A stretch of DNA of 64,000 nt from CAWGXZ01 sp963826695 (GCA_963826695.1 CAWGXZ010000006.1:372001-436000), one strand, 5' to 3'. Shown: positions 54,525-63,918, counted from the stretch's first letter. Notes: generated by a model from the letters alone, not told the origin. Numbers and translations: made by a program.

Positions 54525-56820
54525 ATGACCCCTTCAGAGCAAAAGATCGCCGAACTCAAGCGCTCGGCACTCGACTATCACGAGTTCCCGACGCCGGGCA
54601 AGATCGCCATCGCGGCGACCAAGCAGATGATCAACCAGCACGACCTGGCGCTGGCCTATTCGCCAGGCGTTGCCGCGGCGTGCGAGGAGATCGTTGCCGA
54701 CCCGACCAACGCCTTCCGCTACACCGCACGCGGCAACCTGGTGGGGGTGGTCACCAACGGCACCGCCGTGCTCGGCCTTGGCGACATCGGCCCGCTGGCA
54801 TCCAAGCCGGTGATGGAAGGCAAGGGCGTGCTGTTCAAGAAGTTCGCCGGCATCGACGTCTTCGACATCGAGCTGCAGGAGCGCGATCTCGACAAGCTGG
54901 TCGACATCATTGCCGCGCTCGAGCCGACCTTCGGCGGCATCAATCTCGAGGACATCAAGGCGCCCGACTGCTTCTACGTCGAGCGGCGGCTGCGCGAGCG
55001 GATGAAGATTCCGGTCTTCCACGACGACCAGCACGGCACCGCCATCGTCGTCGGCGCCGGTCTGCTCAACGGCTTGCGCGTCACCGGCAAGCGGATCGAG
55101 GACATCAAGCTGGTGGCGTCGGGCGCGGGTGCGGCGGCACTGGCCTGCCTCGGGCTGCTGATGAAGCTCGGCCTGCCGCGCGAGAACATCTGGGTCACGG
55201 ACCTCGCCGGCGTCGTCTACGAAGGCCGCACCGAGCTGATGGACGAGGACAAGCTGCAGTTCGCGCAACCGACCGCGCAACGCACGCTGGCCGAAGTCAT
55301 CGAGGGCGCCGACGTGTTCCTCGGGCTGAGCGCCGGCGGCGTGCTGAAGAAGGAAATGGTCGCGAAGATGCGCGCCAATCCGATCATCTTCGCGCTGGCC
55401 AACCCCACGCCCGAAATCCTGCCCGAGGAAGTCAAGGAAGTTCGCGGCGACGCGATCATCGCCACCGGCCGCAGCGACTATCCGAACCAGGTCAACAACG
55501 TCCTCTGTTTTCCTTACATTTTCCGCGGTGCGCTCGATTCGGGCGCGACGACGATCACCATCGAGATGGAAATCGCCGCGGTTTACGCCATTGCCGATTT
55601 GGCGCAAGCCGAGCAAAGCGAGGTCGTCGCTGCGGCCTATGCCGGTGCCACCCTGAGCTTCGGTCCCGAGTACCTGATTCCGAAGCCCTTCGATCCGCGG
55701 CTGATGATGAAGATCGCACCGGCGGTCGCCCTGGCCGCGGTCGAGTCGGGTGTCGCGACCCGGCCGCTGCCGGACATGGATGCCTACCGCGAAAAGCTGC
55801 AGGCCTTCGTCTATGCCTCGGGCACGACGATGAAGCCGATCTTCAACCTGGCCAAGCGCGCCACCAAGAAACGCGTTGCCTATGCCGAGGGCGAGGAAGA
55901 GCGCGTGCTGCGCGCGGTGCAGGTGGTGGTCGACGAGGGCCTGGCGCGGCCGACGCTGATCGGCCGGCCGGAGATCATCGCGCAGCGCATCACCAAGTTC
56001 GGCCTGCGGCTCGAAGCCGGCCGCGACTACGACATCGTCAACACCGAGAACGACCACCGTTTCCGCGACTACTGGCAGACCTACCGTGCGATGACGGCGC
56101 GCAAGGGCGTGACGGAGCAGCTGGCGAAGATCGAAATGCGGCGCCGGCTGACGCTGATTGCCGCGATGCTGCTGCACAAGGGCGAGGTCGACGGCATGCT
56201 CTGCGGCACCTGGGGCTCGACCAACCTGCACCTGCAGTATGTCGACCAGGTGATCGGCCTGCGCGAGGGCGCGAAGACCTACGCCAGCATGAACGGCCTG
56301 ATCCTGCCGGGGCGCCAGCTGATGGTGGTCGATACCCATGTCAACTACGACCCGACGGCCGAGCAGATCGCCGAAATCACGGTCATGGCCGCCGAGGAGA
56401 TGATGCGCTTCGGCCTGCTTGCCGAAGGCCGCACTGCTCTCGCACAGCAACTTCGGCTCGAGCAACCAGCCCTCGGCGGTGAAGATGCGCGAAGCACTGG
56501 CCCGTGTACGCGAGCTGGCGCCCTGGCTCGAAGTCGACGGCGAAATGCACGGCGACGTGGCGCTCGATCCCACCCGGCGCAGCGAGCTGATGCCCGAGTC
56601 GACGCTTTCGGGCGAGGCCAATCTGCTGGTGCTGCCCAACATCGACGCCGCCAACATCGCCTACAACCTGCTCAAGACCGCCGCCGGCGGCGGCATTGCC
56701 ATCGGCCCGGTGCTCCTCGGGGCGGCCAAGCCGGTGCACATCCTCACGCCCTCGGCGACGGTGCGCCGCATTGTCAACATGTCGGCATTGACCGTCGCGG
56801 ACGCCAACGCGGCACGCTAG
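54525..56820 (+). pseudogene. maeB: NADP-dependent malic enzyme with phosphotransacetylase-like C-domain, apparent +1 frameshift near the 3' end
   Basis: This enzyme converts malate to pyruvate and CO2. Start ATG 54525 (MTPSEQKIAELKRSALDYHE) is the family N-terminus; an earlier frame start at 54348 is not needed. Malic domain motifs include LALAYSPGVAAACEEI, FHDDQHGTAIVVGAGLLNGL and IFALANPTPEILPEEV. The C-terminal PTA-like domain is present. At about 56418 the frame shifts: FGLL should continue to PKAALLSHSNFGSSNQPSAV, found in another frame (56419-56820). Removing one T near 56420 restores the protein. An artefact is likely, but a real mutation cannot be excluded. Confidence 0.87.
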
Positions 56821-56827
56821 GCGACCC

Positions 56828-56848
56828 GGCCGCGTGCAACGCGCGGCC
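56828..56848 (+). terminator. Candidate terminator after maeB
   Basis: GGCCGCG (56828-56834) pairs with CGCGGCC (56842-56848) around a 7-nt loop, 7 nt after the maeB stop. GCTTTCT follows, a weak T-tract. Confidence 0.5.
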
Positions 56849-56899
56849 GCTTTCTGACCAAGTCTGGGCTGAAGCCCTGCTTTTGCACGTCCATAGCCC

Positions 56900-56928
56900 T
56901 TGAGCTTTTTGGGCGGATTGGCTACCAT
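56900..56928 (+). promoter_or_regulatory. Candidate sigma70 promoter for the ribonuclease gene
   Basis: TTGAGC (56900-56905) and TACCAT (56923-56928) are separated by exactly 17 bp and lie 27 nt before the ribonuclease start, downstream of the maeB terminator hairpin. Both hexamers are imperfect. Confidence 0.5.
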
Positions 56929-56955
56929 CCCCCTTTGTTGTCTGAGGGAAAACCC

Positions 56956-57372
56956 GTGGCTTGTTCGCCGCTGCGGTGGCTGGCGAAGCCATTAGCGAAA
57001 ATCTCGGTAGACGGGCTGATTGCCACACTGCTCGTGCTTTCGGTTGGCGAAGCGGCAGCGCGGGGGCCTGTGGAGGTGCCACCGCAGGCCGTTGGCCGAG
57101 CCGAGGTGCCTGCCGAAGTTCGCCATACCGAGGGGCTCGTTCTTTCCGGTGGGCCGTTCCCCTTTCCCAAGGATGGGACAACTTTCGGAAATCGGGAACG
57201 CCTGCTGCCTTCAGGTGCCCGGGGTTATTACCGTGAATACACGGTGCCGACGCCGGGTGCCCGAAATCGGGGCGCGCGGCGCCTGGTTTGCGGCGGTGTT
57301 CAGCCCCGGCTGCCCGACGCTTGCTACTACAGCGCCGACCATTACGCCAGTTTCAGGCGCCTCACGCCGTGA
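56956..57372 (+). CDS. Secreted guanyl-specific ribonuclease (barnase/RNase Sa-like)
   Basis: This 138-residue protein starts at GTG 56956, with GAGGGA 6 nt upstream; the frame from TTG 56935 is longer but has poorer spacing. Residues 1-36 contain a hydrophobic secretion segment (DGLIATLLVLSVGEAAARG). The microbial ribonuclease fold follows: GGPFPFPKDGTTFGNRERLL, Glu94 in GYYREYTVP, Arg103-109 in GARNRGARRLVCGG, and His129 in CYYSADHYASFRRL. Such enzymes cleave extracellular RNA and are toxic inside the cell, so the following barstar-like gene should protect the host. Confidence 0.88.
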   Translation: MACSPLRWLAKPLAKISVDGLIATLLVLSVGEAAARGPVEVPPQAVGRAEVPAEVRHTEGLVLSGGPFPFPKDGTTFGNRERLLPSGARGYYREYTVPTPGARNRGARRLVCGGVQPRLPDACYYSADHYASFRRLTP

Positions 57373-57415
57373 CGCTGCCCAGTTTTTGTAATCGAAGAGA
57401 AGGAGGAACGCCACC

Positions 57416-57811
57416 ATGCTTTTACAGTCCGTGCGTTCGAACATAGTTCAAGCGATCCGCGCGTACCGCGTCGAGGAGCTGATGCAGGCTGCCCAGGAGG
57501 GCAACCAGCATTTCCTCTACGCGAATCTGAGCGCGGCCCAGTCGAAGCAGGAGGTCCTCGAGACCATTGCCGAGTCGTTTTTCTTTCCGCCGCATTTCGG
57601 AAAGAATTTCGACGCGCTGCATGACTGCATGACCGACGAGGTGCTCAAGGCAGGGAGCCAGCCGGGGTTCGTCGTCGTCCTCGAGCAGCTGCCCGACAGC
57701 CCGCGATTCGATCGCGAGGCGCGCGAGCAACTGCTCGACGTATTTCGCGATGCCGCTGATTTCTGGGCCGAGCGAAAGATCGATTTCAGGTGCTTCTATT
57801 CTTTTCAGTAG
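57416..57811 (+). CDS. Barstar-family ribonuclease inhibitor
   Basis: This 131-residue cytoplasmic protein starts at ATG 57416 with a strong AAGGAGG site. The barstar fold is recognisable from HFLYANLSAAQSKQEVLETIAES, the conserved FPPHFGKNFDALHDCMTDEV segment that inserts into the nuclease active site, and FVVVLEQLPDSPRFDREARE. It lies 43 nt after the ribonuclease gene and should bind it before secretion. A strong terminator lies 180 nt downstream. Confidence 0.9.
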   Translation: MLLQSVRSNIVQAIRAYRVEELMQAAQEGNQHFLYANLSAAQSKQEVLETIAESFFFPPHFGKNFDALHDCMTDEVLKAGSQPGFVVVLEQLPDSPRFDREAREQLLDVFRDAADFWAERKIDFRCFYSFQ

Positions 57812-57846
57812 CCCGCTCCCCGGAACAAGGGTCATGGGAGCGGGCG

Positions 57847-57975
57847 ATGGATACGGCCCAGAACGACAAGCCGGCCAAGGCCGGCAGCAAGGCAGCCGCC
57901 AATGCGGCCTTCGGCACCAACATGCCGATGATGACCAGCGCCTTTGACACGGCGATGTGGCTCGACGCGGCATAG
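57847..57975 (+). CDS. Possible 42-residue peptide of unknown function
   Basis: A small frame starts at ATG 57847, with GAGCGGG upstream, and ends at 57975, just before the terminator. The translation begins MDTAQNDKPAKAGSKAAANA and ends with FDTAMWLDAA. It has no recognisable domain; the Ala/Lys-rich helix could be a fragment of a larger lost gene. Its placement between barstar and the terminator is the only support. Confidence 0.35.
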   Translation: MDTAQNDKPAKAGSKAAANAAFGTNMPMMTSAFDTAMWLDAA

Positions 57976-57991
57976 CCGATCGGGTTCGACG

Positions 57992-58020
57992 AAAAGGCGG
58001 CCGACGGGCCGCCTTTTTTT
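57992..58020. terminator. Strong intrinsic terminator, probably bidirectional
   Basis: GGCGGCC (57996-58002), loop GACG and GGCCGCC (58007-58013) form a perfect stem followed by seven T residues on the plus strand and preceded by four A residues, which give a T-run on the minus strand. It ends the ribonuclease-barstar transcript and lies at the ksgA stop on the opposite strand. Confidence 0.85.
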
Positions 58021-58807
58021 ATTCGGCGGGTACCAGGCCGCCGGGGCCGAGTGCACGGGTCAGTGCGATGTATTCGGCGACGGGTACCTCTTCGGCGCGC
58101 CGCTGCAGGTCGAAGCTGCCGGCGAAGCCGCGTTCCTCGAGTCGCCGGCCGAGCGTGTGGCGCAGCAGCTTGCGGCGCTGCGAGAACGCACTCGCGACCA
58201 GTTCGCCGAGCAGCAGCCGGTCGATTCCGGCCACCTCGGCTGCCGCCAGCGGGCGCATCCGCACCACCGCCGAGTCGACCCGCGGCGGTGGATCGAAGGC
58301 TTCGGGCGGCACGTCGATCACGCTTTCGATGCGGTAGCGCCACTGCAGCATCACCGAGAGTCGTCCGTAGGCCTTGCTGCCCGGATCGGCCGCCATGCGC
58401 TCGACGACCTCGCGTTGCAGCATGAAGTGCTGGTCGACGATGCAGTCGGCCGCCGGCAGCAAGTGAAACAGGATCGGCGTCGAGATGTTGTACGGCAGAT
58501 TGCCGACGACGCGCAACGGCGCGCCGAGCCGGGCAGAAAGAGCCTCGAAGTCGATCTGCAGAACGTCGGCCTCGACCACGTCGAGGCCCGCCTGCCGACG
58601 CAGCCGCGCGGCCAGGTCGCGGTCGAGCTCGATGACCGTCAGCTGCCCGTTGCGAGCCCGCAGCGGTCCCGTCATCGCGCCGAGCCCCGGCCCGATCTCG
58701 ACCAAGGCCTGTGCCGGTCGCGGATCGATCGCTTCGACGATGGCAGCGATGACCGCCGGGTCGGTCAGGAAGTGCTGACCGAAGCGCTTGCGCGCAATGT
58801 GCTTCAG
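58019..58807 (-). CDS. ksgA: 16S rRNA dimethyladenosine transferase KsgA, apparently starting at CTG
   Basis: This 262-residue enzyme dimethylates two adenines at the 3' end of 16S rRNA. Conserved parts are HIARKRFGQHFLTDPAVI, VEIGPGLGAMTGPL with the SAM motif, and LRVVGNLPYNISTPILFHLL (NLPYNIS motif). The family N-terminus begins MKHIARKRFG, but no ATG, GTG or TTG exists upstream in frame before TTG 58705, which would remove essential residues. The residue at the family start is CTG 58807, whose CTGA overlaps the surA stop. Translational coupling from surA is therefore likely. A sequence error (A to C) is the alternative. Confidence 0.88.
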   Translation of the reverse strand: MKHIARKRFGQHFLTDPAVIAAIVEAIDPRPAQALVEIGPGLGAMTGPLRARNGQLTVIELDRDLAARLRRQAGLDVVEADVLQIDFEALSARLGAPLRVVGNLPYNISTPILFHLLPAADCIVDQHFMLQREVVERMAADPGSKAYGRLSVMLQWRYRIESVIDVPPEAFDPPPRVDSAVVRMRPLAAAEVAGIDRLLLGELVASAFSQRRKLLRHTLGRRLEERGFAGSFDLQRRAEEVPVAEYIALTRALGPGGLVPAE

Positions 58808-60189
58808 GGCGGCGGCTCGCGCAGTTCGACGTAGGCGCGGGCGCGCAACTCGCGCAGCCAGTCGGCATAGGCGGCCTCGAACCGCTGCTCGCGCAGGGTG
58901 TTGCGCGCCTGTTCACGCAGCTGCCGGGTATCGACAGTGGTTTGCCGACGGTCGATGACCTGGATCAGGTGCACGCCGAAGCGCGATGTCACCGGGTCCG
59001 ACACGCCGCCGAGCGGGAGGCCGTTCATCGCCTGCTCGAACTCGGGCACCAGCGCACCGGGCGAGACCCAACCCAGCGTGCCGCCCTGCGACGCGCTGCC
59101 GTCCTCCGAGTTCTCGCGCGCCAGCTGTTCGAAGTTGGCGCCGCCGGCCACGCGCTTCTTCATTTCGGCAAGTCGCCGCGACGCCGCTTCGCGGGTCAGC
59201 TGCGCCGATGGCCGCAGCAGGATGTGGCGGACCAGCGTCTGCGGCACCGTGATGCCGGTCGACTCCCGTCGCTCGACGACCTTCAGGATGTGAAAGCCTG
59301 CTGCCGTTCGCAGCAGTTGCGGCGTGACTTCGCCGGGCTTCAGCTTGAGCGTTGCGGCAACGAACACATCGGGCAGCCGGTCGACCGGGCGCAACCCGAA
59401 CTCGCCGCCGGTGCGCTTGCTGCCGTCGTCGTCGGACACCTCGCCGGCCACCTTGGCGAACGGCTCGCCGGCCTGGATGCGCCGCAGTGCCGCCTCCGCA
59501 TAGGCTCGCTGCTCGGCCTCCACGGCCGGCGAGGACTTTTCCGGCACCCGAATCAGCACATGCCCCAGGTTCAGCTGCAGCCCCGAGCCGGCGCTGGCGC
59601 GCTGCTGCTCGACCCAGGTGTCGATGTCGCGATCGGTGATTCGGATGCGCGCCTGCACTTCGCGCTCGCGAACCCGCTCGATCAGCAACTGGTCGCGGAC
59701 GTTGCTGCGAAAGCGGCCGTAGTCGAGTCCCTCGCGCTGCAGCCGCTCGCGCAACTGCGGCAGCGTCAGCTGGTTCTGCGCCGCGACGTTGGCAACGGCA
59801 CGCTCGACCTCGGCCTCGTCCAGGCGCGGGGCGTTGTCGCGGGCATGGGTCAGCAGCACGCGCTCGTCGATCAACAGTTCGAGCATCTGCTGGCGCAACT
59901 CGGCCTCTGGCGGCAGCGGGGCACGCTCGCGGGCGGCGGCCTCGCGCACGCGGGCCATTCGCTGCGCCAGCTCGCCGGCGGTCACCACCTCCTGGTTGAC
60001 GACGGCCAGGATGTAGTCGCCACGCGAAGCGGCCGGCGCCGCGGTGCTGCCGGGGCGAGTGGCCGATGCCGGCGCGGTCTGCGCCACCGCCTGCGCCGTG
60101 CTCGCCACGGCCCCGCAGGCAAGCAGCCAGACCATGGCATGGCGAGTGGCGCAACGCGGCCGGTGGCTTGGGATCGGGAGTTGGGTCAT
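58804..60189 (-). CDS. surA: Periplasmic chaperone and peptidyl-prolyl isomerase SurA
   Basis: This 461-residue periplasmic chaperone escorts outer-membrane proteins. The signal peptide spans about 1-36. The SurA N-domain contains DYILAVVNQEVVTAGELAQRM and DERVLLTHARDN. Two parvulin PPIase domains follow: LGHVLIRVPE...AEEA-like near 215-310 (GEFGLRPVDRLPDVF) and VRHILLRPS...GGTLGWVSPGALVPEFE near 330-430. It overlaps lptD by 4 nt (ATGA) and ksgA by 4 nt (CTGA). Confidence 0.95.
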   Translation of the reverse strand: MTQLPIPSHRPRCATRHAMVWLLACGAVASTAQAVAQTAPASATRPGSTAAPAASRGDYILAVVNQEVVTAGELAQRMARVREAAARERAPLPPEAELRQQMLELLIDERVLLTHARDNAPRLDEAEVERAVANVAAQNQLTLPQLRERLQREGLDYGRFRSNVRDQLLIERVREREVQARIRITDRDIDTWVEQQRASAGSGLQLNLGHVLIRVPEKSSPAVEAEQRAYAEAALRRIQAGEPFAKVAGEVSDDDGSKRTGGEFGLRPVDRLPDVFVAATLKLKPGEVTPQLLRTAAGFHILKVVERRESTGITVPQTLVRHILLRPSAQLTREAASRRLAEMKKRVAGGANFEQLARENSEDGSASQGGTLGWVSPGALVPEFEQAMNGLPLGGVSDPVTSRFGVHLIQVIDRRQTTVDTRQLREQARNTLREQRFEAAYADWLRELRARAYVELREPPP

Positions 60190-62525
60190 GGCGTGGACGG
60201 CTTGGCCTGTGCAGCGGGTTCGCGCAGCAGGCGGTAGCCGGGAATATTGTCCCTCAAGGCCTGCAGCGGATTCGAGCCGATGCGCGACAGACCGACCAGT
60301 TCGAGCTGCACCATGAGTCGGGTATTGGCCTCGCTGCGGCCGGTCGACAGGCGCTCGCCGACGATGCGGCCGATCCAGCAGCCGGCGTCGTACTCGACGC
60401 CGAGCAGTGAATCCGTGACACGGCTGTCGCGGGTGCTGTAGTTCACCCGGCCGACACCGTACCAGGTGCCTTCGCAGGTCGGCGTCTGCGGCAGGCGCGA
60501 TGCGTCACCTGCAGCGCCAGCGACCGGCCGTGCCGGCCCATAGATCGGCCACTGCCATCCGAGCTCGACCTGCTCGCTGGCGCTGCGGGTAAAACGGTAG
60601 GCGACGTTGACGGTGCGAAACGGCCCCGGCGAAAAGCGCGCGCCGAGCAACGATCGGGTGGTGCGGCCGATGTCGGGGCTGTACTGGGTCGAAGCATCGA
60701 GGCTCCAGCCCGGAATCACCGTGGTCGAGGCCAGTAGCAGCAGATCGGATACGCGCTGGGTCAGCGGCACGTTGTCAGGCGTCACCCGCTGGTCGCGCAG
60801 CAGCACGCGCTGGGCGACGCCCAGGCGCAGGCTCTCGGCGCCGGTGGCGGGATCGAGGACGCGTGTCGTGAGGCCGGCGGTCACCTGGTGCGAATCCGAC
60901 ACCCGGTCGACGCCGGAAAAGCTGTTGGGCGTGAAGATCGCGTCGAAATTGAAGTCGCGCTGCGCCGAATCGAAAATCGCGAACCCGCGCTGGTCCCGAT
61001 ACGGTGTGTTGACATAGAGCAGCCGCGGCTCGAGGGTCTGCACCAGCTGCCGACCGAACCAGTTCGCATCGCGTTCGAACTGCCAGGCGCTGTCGACGCT
61101 GAAGGTCGGAATGACACGCGATCGCTCGGCCCGAACGGCGCCGGCCGGTGGCGGGCCGTCGAGCGAATACGCGGCCGCATTCAGCGCCAGCTTCGGCGTC
61201 ACCTCCCAGCCGCGACCCCGCACCGGGCGGCTGACCGAGCCGAGCGCATGCAGCCGCACGCCGGTCGGGCGGCTGCCGGTGGGCACCCCTGCAGGATTGG
61301 CGAACTGGTTCAGTTCACCCTCGAATGCCGCTGCAAAGCCGCCGCGCAGCTCACGCGACGTTCGCGCGCCAATCTGCGGCCGGCGCTCATAAGGCGCGTT
61401 GATGCGCGTGCTCGGGTCGGTGGTCTGCAACACCTGCCAGCTCATCGTTCGGGCGTAGGTGATCCACTCGCCGAACGGGCGGCTGGCCCGCAGGTCCGAC
61501 AGCAGCAGCCGGGAGGTCAGCGCGTCGACGTCACGCGGGAAGTCCCGCGGAAAGTCCCGCCAGAAATTGTCGTCGGAGACGCGGCGCACCCGCAGGCCAA
61601 TGCCGAGATTGCCCGCCAATTCGGCATCGTGGGTGATGCCGAGCGCATAGCGCGAGCTGCCGGTCTGCCTGTCGTAGGGCAGGAGATTCAGCGATACACG
61701 CCCGCTCTGCCGGCCCAGCTGGTAGCGCAGCTCGCTGTTCAGTCCAACGCCGCGCCGCGTGCGGATCGTCGGCGTCAGCGTCGCATCGACATTCGGCGCG
61801 ATGTTCCAGTAGTACGGTGGGGCAATCGTGACACCACTCTTGTTGTCGACGGCAACCAGCGGCGGCAGCCAGCCCGATTTGCGCTCATCGCTAAGCGGAA
61901 AACTGATCCGCGGCCCCGCGAGGATCGGCACGCCGTAGAAGCGAAGCACGGCGCCGGTCGCCACGCCTTCGTTGCTGGCAAAGTCGAGCGCGACGCTGCT
62001 GCTGCTCAACAGCCAGGCCGGCGCGCCGCTGCCGTCGGGCAGGCAGCTGGTGTAGGTCGCCTGATAGGCCACCGCTCGGTCGCGGTCGATGAAGTCGAGC
62101 CGCTCGGCATTGCCGCCCCCACCCGTCCGGGCGAAGAAATAGCTCGGATTGAGGAAAAAACCTTTGAATTCCTCGACGGTCAGCTGCAACTCGGGTCCGC
62201 TGAAGCGATTGCCTTCCTGCTCGATGCGGACGTCGCCGCGTGCAACCGCGCGGTCATCGGCCTGGTTGTAGCGCAGCTCGTCGGCCTGGATCAGCAAGTT
62301 GCCGCGGCGGAACTCGACGTCACCGCTAGCAACCGTCTCGCCCTCGGTGCGGCTGGTGATTCGCTCGGCCCGAACCACGCTCGATGCGGCGCTGGCAGGC
62401 CCTGCCACGGCGCGGCTCTGGGCTGCCACGCCGCCCGACATCGCTGCGGACGCAAGCGCCACGGCGCAGCCCAGTCCATAGGCAGCGCCGCGACGGCGCA
62501 AGAGGGGAAAACGACGGCGCTGCAA
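60186..62525 (-). CDS. lptD: LPS-assembly protein LptD
   Basis: This 779-residue outer-membrane beta-barrel inserts LPS together with LptE. The start is a TTG at 62525, followed by a signal peptide (GCAVALASAAMSGGVAAQS). The N-terminal OstA/LptA-like beta-jellyroll includes RITSRTEGETVASGDVEFRR. The barrel part has SGWLPPLVAVDNKSGVTIAP and the C-terminal LptD motif with ARFSPGPFRTVNVAYRFTRS. Cysteines in SCLPDGSGAP, CEGTWYGVG and DAGCWIGRIV could form the usual disulfides. It is first in the lptD-surA-ksgA operon. Confidence 0.94.
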   Translation of the reverse strand: MQRRRFPLLRRRGAAYGLGCAVALASAAMSGGVAAQSRAVAGPASAASSVVRAERITSRTEGETVASGDVEFRRGNLLIQADELRYNQADDRAVARGDVRIEQEGNRFSGPELQLTVEEFKGFFLNPSYFFARTGGGGNAERLDFIDRDRAVAYQATYTSCLPDGSGAPAWLLSSSSVALDFASNEGVATGAVLRFYGVPILAGPRISFPLSDERKSGWLPPLVAVDNKSGVTIAPPYYWNIAPNVDATLTPTIRTRRGVGLNSELRYQLGRQSGRVSLNLLPYDRQTGSSRYALGITHDAELAGNLGIGLRVRRVSDDNFWRDFPRDFPRDVDALTSRLLLSDLRASRPFGEWITYARTMSWQVLQTTDPSTRINAPYERRPQIGARTSRELRGGFAAAFEGELNQFANPAGVPTGSRPTGVRLHALGSVSRPVRGRGWEVTPKLALNAAAYSLDGPPPAGAVRAERSRVIPTFSVDSAWQFERDANWFGRQLVQTLEPRLLYVNTPYRDQRGFAIFDSAQRDFNFDAIFTPNSFSGVDRVSDSHQVTAGLTTRVLDPATGAESLRLGVAQRVLLRDQRVTPDNVPLTQRVSDLLLLASTTVIPGWSLDASTQYSPDIGRTTRSLLGARFSPGPFRTVNVAYRFTRSASEQVELGWQWPIYGPARPVAGAAGDASRLPQTPTCEGTWYGVGRVNYSTRDSRVTDSLLGVEYDAGCWIGRIVGERLSTGRSEANTRLMVQLELVGLSRIGSNPLQALRDNIPGYRLLREPAAQAKPSTP

Positions 62526-62726
62526 GGTCAGAAGCTGTGGCGAACCCGCAAGTAAAGCCCTGCGCGGTCGCCCTCCGGACGGCGCGACCGCCGACGGCAG
62601 TGCGTCGAGGCTGATTTGTAGAATCGATTATCCATGAGGGGTGCTCCGCCCCCGGCATGGCAAAGCACGCAGCGCGCATTGCGCGCCAGTTGCATTTGCT
62701 TCGATCCCTCTTTCCTTCATGCACCG

Positions 62727-63812
62727 ATGACCACCGCTTCCTCCGGCGCTGCCGGCCACGTCGCCTGGGCCGACGCCGCCAGGCGGGAGCGCTTCGAGCG
62801 CTGGCTGTCGGGCGTTGCCGGTGCCGACCGCCTGGTGCTCGAGAGCCTGCGGCCGGCTTCGAGCGATGCCAGCTTCCGCCGCTATTTCCGCATCGACCGC
62901 GAGCCCGGCGTCGGCGACACGGTGACCAGTCGCATCGTCATGGACGCGCCGCCGCCGCAGGAGGACGCGAGCGCCTTCGTGCAGGTGGCCGCGCGCGTCG
63001 AGGCGGCGGGCCTGACAGGCCCTCGCGTGCTGGCGCAGGATGCCGACGGCGGCTTCCTGCTGCTGACCGACCTCGGCACGACGCTGTTGCTCGACGAACT
63101 GAAAGCGCGGGTCGACAGCGGCGATGTCGACGCTGCGGCCCGGCGGATGCGCGCTGCGGGCAGCACCCTGGTCGCCTGGCAGCGCGGCATCGACGCGGAC
63201 GGGTTGCCGCATTTCGACGAGGCCCTGCTGCGCCGCGAGCTGGCGCTCTTTCCCGACTGGTGCGTGGCGATCGAGTACGGCGTCCGCTGGTCGGACGAAC
63301 AGCAGGCCGTGTGGCAGGGCGCGTGCGACCTGCTGGTGCAGAGTGCCCTGGCGCAGCCGACGCTAGCCGTGCACCGCGACTTCATGCCGCGCAACCTGAT
63401 GAGCACGCCCGAGGGCCTCGGCGTGCTCGACTTCCAGGATGCGGTGCGCGGGCCGGTGGCGTACGACGTGGCCTCGATGCTGCGCGACGCCTTTCTCAGC
63501 TGGGACGAGGAGGTCGAGATCGACCTCGCGGTGCGCTACTGGGAGCAGGCGCGCAAGGCCGGGCTGCCGGTCGATGCCGACTTCGGCGAGTTCTGGCGAC
63601 AGATCGAATGGATCGGGCTGCAGCGGCATCTGAAGGTGCTGGGCATCTTCTGCCGGCTGAAGCATCGCGACGGGAAGGCCGCCTACAGCGCCGATCTGCC
63701 GCGGTTCTTCGGCTATGTGCACCGGGTGGCGACGAGGTATCGGGGGTTCGGGCCGTTGGCCTTGCTGGTTGAGCCGTTGATGGGGGTGGAGCGGGTGGAC
63801 GCTTTCCATTGA
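62727..63812 (+). CDS. amgK: Aminoglycoside phosphotransferase-family sugar kinase (AmgK-like)
   Basis: This 361-residue kinase resembles N-acetylmuramate/N-acetylglucosamine-1-kinase AmgK of peptidoglycan recycling. Phosphotransferase motifs are SSDASFRRYFRI near 45, VMDAPPPQEDASAFVQVA, the catalytic loop VHRDFMPRNLM and the metal-binding VLDFQDAVRGPVAYDVASML. The start is ATG 62727; an upstream frame to 62634 has no family similarity. It is divergent from lptD across 201 nt, a frequent arrangement. The usual partner murU is not in the window and may lie to the right. Confidence 0.9.
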   Translation: MTTASSGAAGHVAWADAARRERFERWLSGVAGADRLVLESLRPASSDASFRRYFRIDREPGVGDTVTSRIVMDAPPPQEDASAFVQVAARVEAAGLTGPRVLAQDADGGFLLLTDLGTTLLLDELKARVDSGDVDAAARRMRAAGSTLVAWQRGIDADGLPHFDEALLRRELALFPDWCVAIEYGVRWSDEQQAVWQGACDLLVQSALAQPTLAVHRDFMPRNLMSTPEGLGVLDFQDAVRGPVAYDVASMLRDAFLSWDEEVEIDLAVRYWEQARKAGLPVDADFGEFWRQIEWIGLQRHLKVLGIFCRLKHRDGKAAYSADLPRFFGYVHRVATRYRGFGPLALLVEPLMGVERVDAFH

Positions 63813-63918
63813 CTCTTCGAGTCGGCTTGCCGCGCGGGGGCTTTTTCGTGCCTCGCCCGTTGCGCTGCTGGCGAGCTTGCGTGAGGACGCGCCGGGATTC
63901 CGCCCCGGCGGGCGGGTA

